Shown here: piece after piece, positions 7,130 to 10,550 of the stretch
How the letters are laid out: every line of letters starts with the position of its first letter
Numbering within the stretch: position 1 is the first letter of the stretch
NCBI GenBank assembly: GCA_012800665.1
Contig: JAAZIW010000112.1
Location: forward strand, 1 to 10,550
Length of the DNA: 10,550 nt
Direction: 5' to 3'
Origin: Rikenellaceae bacterium
GTDB lineage: Bacteria; Bacteroidota; Bacteroidia; Bacteroidales; UBA932
Notes under the pieces: generated by a model
Seen by the model: only the letters and a program-made list of their open reading frames with translations
Told to the model about the DNA's origin: nothing
Databases searched by the model: none
Translations under genes and position numbers: made by a program

Positions 7130-7150
7130 CTATTCCACTCTCCTTTCTAA
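7127..7150 (-). promoter_or_regulatory. Translation leader of the major capsid gene (shared with the tube gene)
   Basis: The minus-strand leader has AGAAAGGAG, then a spacer that reads GTG GAA TAG directly before the GTG start. The spacer GTG is in frame with the gene and forms a two-codon mini-ORF (Val-Glu-stop). The arrangement is the same as before the tail tube gene. The spacing of 10 nt from GGAG to the GTG start is a little long, and the spacer GTG itself is too close to the Shine-Dalgarno sequence to be used efficiently. Confidence 0.6.
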
Positions 7151-7155
7151 CGAAA

Positions 7156-7566
7156 TTAAGCAATGAGAACCATTACTTTGATATTATCCGGATCCACACT
7201 CACCGCTCTAGCGGGACCGATTGCGCCAACAGAGGGCATTACAGCACCGCTGCCGTTAACAACCACATAGTCACCTGCATTGGGAAGATTTCCGGAAACA
7301 CCGTCAAACTCGGTGTAGCCGCCTTCCTGAACGGTCATATATCCGTCGAACTCGTACTGGTGTATCCTGCCGAGCAACGGATCGCCGGCGTTCCCGAAAC
7401 CAGCTTCATCGTTACCGGTAATCGTAACTGCTTTATCTAAAACAGCAGAACGGCCGTCGTTTTCCCACGCCTTGGCCACCAACACCGCAGACACCAGAGC
7501 GTCGCTGGCCTTGTAAGTTGCACTACGGAAACCAATACCTTCATAATCAATTCCGCCTCTTGACAA
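7156..7566 (-). CDS. Probable capsid decoration / stabilisation protein
   Basis: This 136-residue protein lies between the protease and capsid genes, where head decoration proteins are usually found. It is rich in Gly, Ala, Val and Asp with little sign of helix. It includes DALVSAVLVAKAWENDG, a GRIHQYEFDGYMTVQEGG stretch and a late PNAGDYVVVNGSGAV. The alternation of short hydrophobic runs with Gly/Asp turns suggests a compact beta barrel, the usual fold of trimeric decoration proteins and of DUF2190-like capsid proteins. The start is TTG at 7566: GGAG lies 9 nt upstream and a second AAGG lies closer. The upstream ATG at 7584 is in another frame and soon stops. A terminator-like hairpin lies about 30 nt upstream. 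The decoration role is an inference from position and composition. Confidence 0.65.
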   Translation of the reverse strand: MSRGGIDYEGIGFRSATYKASDALVSAVLVAKAWENDGRSAVLDKAVTITGNDEAGFGNAGDPLLGRIHQYEFDGYMTVQEGGYTEFDGVSGNLPNAGDYVVVNGSGAVMPSVGAIGPARAVSVDPDNIKVMVLIA

Positions 7567-7598
7567 GTTCCTTCACTCCTTTCATGTTTTTGGGCACT

Positions 7599-7618
7599 AA
7601 AAAACCCGCCTACGCGGG
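7599..7618 (-). terminator. Short rho-independent-type terminator between protease and decoration genes
   Basis: On the minus strand CCCGC, loop GTAG, GCGGG is followed directly by six T residues (7604-7599). The stem has only 5 bp but is entirely G-C, and it begins 2 nt after the protease stop codon. The transcript must pass it to reach the decoration and capsid genes, so it may be a partial terminator or an mRNA-processing and stability hairpin instead of a complete stop. Confidence 0.6.
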
Positions 7619-7620
7619 CA

Positions 7621-8952
7621 TTAAGCCTTAAAAGCATCATCCGGTATATCGCTATCAGTTTGCGAACTTTGATTTGCGCCGAGTTCGCTCTGCCTGCCGT
7701 GAGGAAGATTAGCCTCCGCTTCTACCTTAAATGTTTCGATAAATCTTTTAAGTTCTCTAGAACCGGAAACGGCAAACCTTGTTTCCCAAGCGTCGGCATC
7801 GTAATCATCGCCATACGCCCTTATTCCCCACTCCTTGGCCTCTTTCTGCAACTCCTGGAGATAACCATCACCCTCCTTAGCAAATCTCAAAACTTCGTCT
7901 GCCGGAACTTCCCTGCCAAGCGATTCCTTGACTTGTTCTTTGGAAATAAACTGTTCTACTGCAACATCGGATACAGCAGCATCATCTTTTTCTTTCAACA
8001 TATTTTTAACAGTAGGCAACTCTTTTAATAAAGATTCACTCAAAGTTATTTTTGCTCCAGCATCATCTTTTTGTACTTCGCTCACAAACGCAGTAACATC
8101 TACACCGTCTAAAACAACGAGATATTTTTCAGACACCGTTTTTTCACCACCTTTGCCAAAATTTATCCCCTGCACAGTCAACTTCTTCTCCAAATCCCCC
8201 CTCCTTGCGAAAGTAAGCAACTTACCTTTTCTAGCGCTATAAGTGTGAAAGAGCATTACGCCCTCGTCTAGACCTTTTAAATTATCAACAATCGCCATTT
8301 CACCATTTTCAGCAACATTATCCACATTGGAAAGCACACCGGCCCCGGGATATGCACCGTCAAACACAATGGAGTTTTCCATCAAAAACCCCGGCGGCTT
8401 GGCTATCATATAACAAAGCTTGCCGTCATACTCACGTCCGGCGAGATGCTCACACTTTCTGTAATCCCTGTAATCGTTTCCGCAAATAGAGCACTCGAAC
8501 GTATTTGCACCCCAACCGATGCTTGTATCGAAAAATGTCCCGTCCTCTATGCTGGCAATGATGTAGTCCGTATTTATGCCGTCTATCTCTTTGCCCCTTA
8601 CAATGTAGTGATCGGCACGCAACTCCCACTCTTCGTTTTCCGCCAAGCTCTTTTTCAGGGTAGCGTCAAAAGTTCTACCATAGCCAATAGCGGCCTTGGG
8701 TCTGGCAAAAAACCCTGCCCAGGGATGGTCTATCAAAACGCTCACGCCTCTTTTAGCATCTTCTTTGAAAACATTAAGCAAAGATTTGTGAATCTGGATA
8801 TACCTGTCCGGTATAATCATGTCACCCACGAGTTTGTCAGGAAAAACAAAAACCTCTTCTTTTGAAAGAGGCCTTCTGGCAAGCTCATTTATTTTCTCAA
8901 GCTGGCTCTGGGTAGGAACACCGTATTCCCTCGCCAATGAATCTGGCATCAT
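7621..8952 (-). CDS. Head maturation protease with zinc-binding insert and scaffold-like C-terminus
   Basis: This 443-residue protein is likely the prohead protease. His76 in VLIDHPWAGF and Ser144 in FFDTSIGWGA match the His and Ser of phage prohead proteases, whose serine sits in an S-x-G strand. After the serine come Cys154, Cys157, Cys167, His169 and Cys180 (ECSICG, KCEHLAG, GKLCY), a probable zinc-binding insert, then ENSIVFDGAYPGA, equivalent to the E-x-S-x-V strand. Residues about 290-443 are acidic, Lys/Glu-rich and helical, ending in a disordered Gln/Ser/Asp tail. This part could serve as scaffold, since no separate scaffold gene is present. The ATG at 8952 overlaps the upstream stop in ATGA and has AGAGGGGGTGG before it; a second ATG follows at once. 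The enzyme would cleave itself and capsid N-termini inside the prohead. Protease identity is good, scaffold role is inferred. Confidence 0.8.
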   Translation of the reverse strand: MMPDSLAREYGVPTQSQLEKINELARRPLSKEEVFVFPDKLVGDMIIPDRYIQIHKSLLNVFKEDAKRGVSVLIDHPWAGFFARPKAAIGYGRTFDATLKKSLAENEEWELRADHYIVRGKEIDGINTDYIIASIEDGTFFDTSIGWGANTFECSICGNDYRDYRKCEHLAGREYDGKLCYMIAKPPGFLMENSIVFDGAYPGAGVLSNVDNVAENGEMAIVDNLKGLDEGVMLFHTYSARKGKLLTFARRGDLEKKLTVQGINFGKGGEKTVSEKYLVVLDGVDVTAFVSEVQKDDAGAKITLSESLLKELPTVKNMLKEKDDAAVSDVAVEQFISKEQVKESLGREVPADEVLRFAKEGDGYLQELQKEAKEWGIRAYGDDYDADAWETRFAVSGSRELKRFIETFKVEAEANLPHGRQSELGANQSSQTDSDIPDDAFKA

Positions 8953-9107
8953 TCCACCCCCTCTCTTTTCATCTCCTCGCTAATTTTGTTACCGCAATTC
9001 TGGCAGTCCGATATTAAGCAAGCCTTATCAAAAACCATTTTACTTCCACAACCGCAATATATTCCCGGCATTCCGTACTCCACCCTTGCCATCGTTTTTA
9101 TCTCCAT
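8949..9107 (-). CDS. Small zinc-ribbon (Com-like) protein nested over the portal 3' end
   Basis: This 52-residue protein has cysteines at 18, 20, 30, 35 and 38 (IYCGCGSKM, then DCQNCGNK), enough for a four-ligand zinc ribbon. Its length and cysteine pattern resemble Com of phage Mu, a small translational activator, and other short zinc-ribbon proteins found near portal genes; homology is not proven. The ATG at 9107 follows GGTGAAGGTG. The ATG at 9092 (47 residues) with GGAG 9 nt upstream is an equally good alternative. Either way the gene overlaps the last 53-68 nt of the portal gene in another frame, and its stop overlaps the protease ATG (ATGA). Such double overlap suggests translational coupling from portal to protease. 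The function is unknown; RNA binding or a structural role are both possible. Confidence 0.7.
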   Translation of the reverse strand: MEIKTMARVEYGMPGIYCGCGSKMVFDKACLISDCQNCGNKISEEMKREGVE

Positions 9108-10473
9108 CACCTTCACCCCCCTGCTTTCCGCCAGCACTAAACGAAACCCTGATATTCTCTGAAGGCGTATCGGATTTTGCTTTCTCAACGTCTACCGATT
9201 CGGAAGCAGCCTTATCAGCATCAACCCAACCCATAAGCTGTGCAATGGCCCAAAACTCCTGCCACATTAACTTGACAGTCACCTTCTGCTCTTCGCTCTG
9301 CCAATCAACCTTGTTGTACTCAAAATAGGGCACGCCCTGAATACCTTTTACCCTCAGCCAAAGCCTGCCAACTTCCTCGATGAGCCGCTTCGATCCTCTC
9401 TGCACGGAAGCGATCCCACTGCAAAAGATCATAAACTGGACGGTCCCCCAAGTTTCCGTGATCCCCTGATTTCTGTTCATAAAAATCGCCATCTGCTTGG
9501 CACCGCTAAATGTTTGAGTGTCAACAAGCTCGGCGATAGCTCTCACATCAAGGCTCCTGTTTGTGTTTCCCCCTTGGTTCAAATTGATCTCCACATCGTC
9601 CCAGTGTATATAATCATCATCAGGCTCTAAGTTGTTCATGGTATCTTTAATTTCCCGCCAACGCTCATTAAGCCACTCCCTTTGTTTTGTAGGGCTGGCT
9701 TGTATTTCTGCCGGCATCTCCTGCATTATCCTCTCCATCAGCAACTTTATATCGTTACGGGGCCATCCTTGGTGGTGGAGCACCGCAGCCAAATCCTGCA
9801 ATATCTGCATCTGGAAGTCAATAGCATCCAGCACCGGCGCCATAATCAAATTCCCCCTGGGGTCGTCGGGGTCTGGGTCAGTCGGCACCCAGAAAAAGTT
9901 TGCCTTTCCCTTTTCCAGAGAGACCTTTTTCATCATCTGTTGCTGATAAGGTATCCAGACCTTTCTGCCGTCCCTTTCTTCAATTTCCCACTGGATTGTT
10001 TGCGGAACAACGGGATGTACATCCACAATATCGTTCCTTGCTTTATTTATTTCCACTTCAACGGCCTGCGCCCCACGCATGAAGGCCATCTGGTGTAAAA
10101 TATCTACCAAACCATCCAAACCTGCGTTGGAGATTTCATTGACCCTGGACGCAAACTCCTGCCACATGGATTCAACTTCTGGCATCCGTCTTTCTTTGTT
10201 TTTTGACTCGTAAAAGTGCATTTTATGCCCCTGGTTGGAAAGCCTCAAAAAGTTCCAAAGCGCCATAGAAACATCTGGATTTACTCTTTTGAGAAAATCT
10301 ATTGCTTCTGCTTCTTCGCGAATATTGCGGAGATTACTTAAAATATCGCTCTGTCTCGAACGATAAGGAGACAATATAGAATTTTTGTTTATACCTGCTA
10401 CCGTAACTCTGCCGGTAGGCAAGGGGTCAGCCCTGCTTCTGCCACGTTGAAATATTTTGTTCCAAAATGCCAA
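9040..10473 (-). CDS. Portal protein
   Basis: This 477-residue protein is the likely portal, the dodecameric ring through which DNA is packaged and released. It lies first among the head genes. Recognisable features are an N-terminal part with ILSNLRNIREEAEAIDFLKR and NPDVSMALWNFLRL, which is the usual 'P-x-V-x-x-A-x-x-x-x-x' start of portal cores. A central MAFMRGAQAVEVEINKA and IVDVHPVVPQTIQW follow, then a long helical stretch with MAPVLDAIDFQMQILQDLAAV. The C-terminal 45 residues are Gly/Asp/Lys rich and probably disordered, and are encoded partly over the zinc-ribbon gene. The start is TTG at 10473: AAAGGTGG lies 7 nt upstream and no in-frame ATG occurs nearby. The exact portal family cannot be settled by eye. 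Confidence 0.82.
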   Translation of the reverse strand: MAFWNKIFQRGRSRADPLPTGRVTVAGINKNSILSPYRSRQSDILSNLRNIREEAEAIDFLKRVNPDVSMALWNFLRLSNQGHKMHFYESKNKERRMPEVESMWQEFASRVNEISNAGLDGLVDILHQMAFMRGAQAVEVEINKARNDIVDVHPVVPQTIQWEIEERDGRKVWIPYQQQMMKKVSLEKGKANFFWVPTDPDPDDPRGNLIMAPVLDAIDFQMQILQDLAAVLHHQGWPRNDIKLLMERIMQEMPAEIQASPTKQREWLNERWREIKDTMNNLEPDDDYIHWDDVEINLNQGGNTNRSLDVRAIAELVDTQTFSGAKQMAIFMNRNQGITETWGTVQFMIFCSGIASVQRGSKRLIEEVGRLWLRVKGIQGVPYFEYNKVDWQSEEQKVTVKLMWQEFWAIAQLMGWVDADKAASESVDVEKAKSDTPSENIRVSFSAGGKQGGEGDGDKNDGKGGVRNAGNILRLWK

Positions 10474-10477
10474 TTTA

Positions 10478-10550
10478 TCACCACCTTTTACTTAGCCCAT
10501 ATTCTCTTAAAACTGCTACGTCCCAATACCGGCTTGCCTCCAATAGTTCC
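10478..10550 (-). CDS. 3' end of an upstream gene (possibly terminase large subunit)
   Basis: Only about 24 codons lie in the window. Two frames are open to the edge. One ends LREYGLSKRW then TGA at 10480-10478, the other ends SSFKRIWAK then TAA at 10490-10488. The first looks more like a protein C-terminus, with ELLEASRYWDVAV before it. Terminase genes normally precede the portal gene, so a terminase tail is a reasonable guess by position only. The portal Shine-Dalgarno lies inside or just after this end in both readings. Confidence 0.35.
   Translation of the reverse strand, partial: ELLEASRYWDVAVLREYGLSKRW

Noticed and set aside
7567..7584. ATG at 7584 as the decoration gene start
   Set aside because: It is in a different frame from the decoration protein and meets a stop after about a dozen codons.
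8853..8871. CCTCTT...AAGAGG inverted repeat
   Set aside because: It is a weak 6-bp stem inside the protease coding sequence near its 5' end, with no T-run or overlap with a start site; probably chance.
1..10550. tRNA genes, CRISPR arrays, insertion sequences, attachment sites
   Set aside because: No cloverleaf-like segment, regularly spaced repeat, transposase-like frame or flanking duplication was seen; the coding density leaves almost no non-coding space.

Overview
The window is a block of phage (or prophage) virion genes, all on the minus strand, so transcription runs from the high coordinates to the low ones. Tight packing, start/stop overlaps, strong AAAGGAG or AGGAGG ribosome binding sites, frequent GTG and TTG starts and a middling base composition point to a phage of a low-to-mid-GC Firmicute, probably a member of the Clostridia. 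That host call is an inference. No integrase, lysogeny, lysis or host gene is visible, so free phage and prophage cannot be told apart here.

In transcription order (right to left) the layout is: the 3' end of an unidentified gene at the right edge; portal protein (10473-9040); a small cysteine-rich zinc-ribbon protein nested across the portal's 3' end (9107-8949); a large maturation protease with a zinc-binding insert and a long, probably scaffold-like tail (8952-7621); a short rho-independent-type hairpin (7618-7599); a decoration-like protein (7566-7156); the major capsid protein (7129-6038); four connector genes in SPP1-like order, namely adaptor (6022-5624), stopper (5615-5031), gp10/gp16.1-like (5031-4459) and tail terminator (4438-4010); the tail tube protein (3991-3212); two tail assembly chaperone frames (3199-2852 and 2864-2562); and the tape measure protein (2548 to beyond position 1).

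Together these make a long, non-contractile, siphovirus-type virion. The portal, protease, decoration and capsid proteins build and mature the head. The connector proteins close it and join it to the tail. The tube protein polymerises around the tape measure protein with help from the chaperones. No sheath gene lies between terminator and tube, which argues against a contractile tail, although a sheath gene outside the window cannot be excluded.

The most interesting signals are regulatory. The two chaperone frames are related by -1 with no credible separate start for the second. At the junction a GGC codon precedes the stop, and a perfect 9-bp inverted repeat begins 8 nt further on. This is the layout of a programmed frameshift, but with a non-canonical slip site. 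The capsid and tube genes share an almost identical leader carrying an in-frame two-codon mini-ORF just before a GTG start. A terminator-like hairpin sits inside the head operon just before the decoration and capsid genes.
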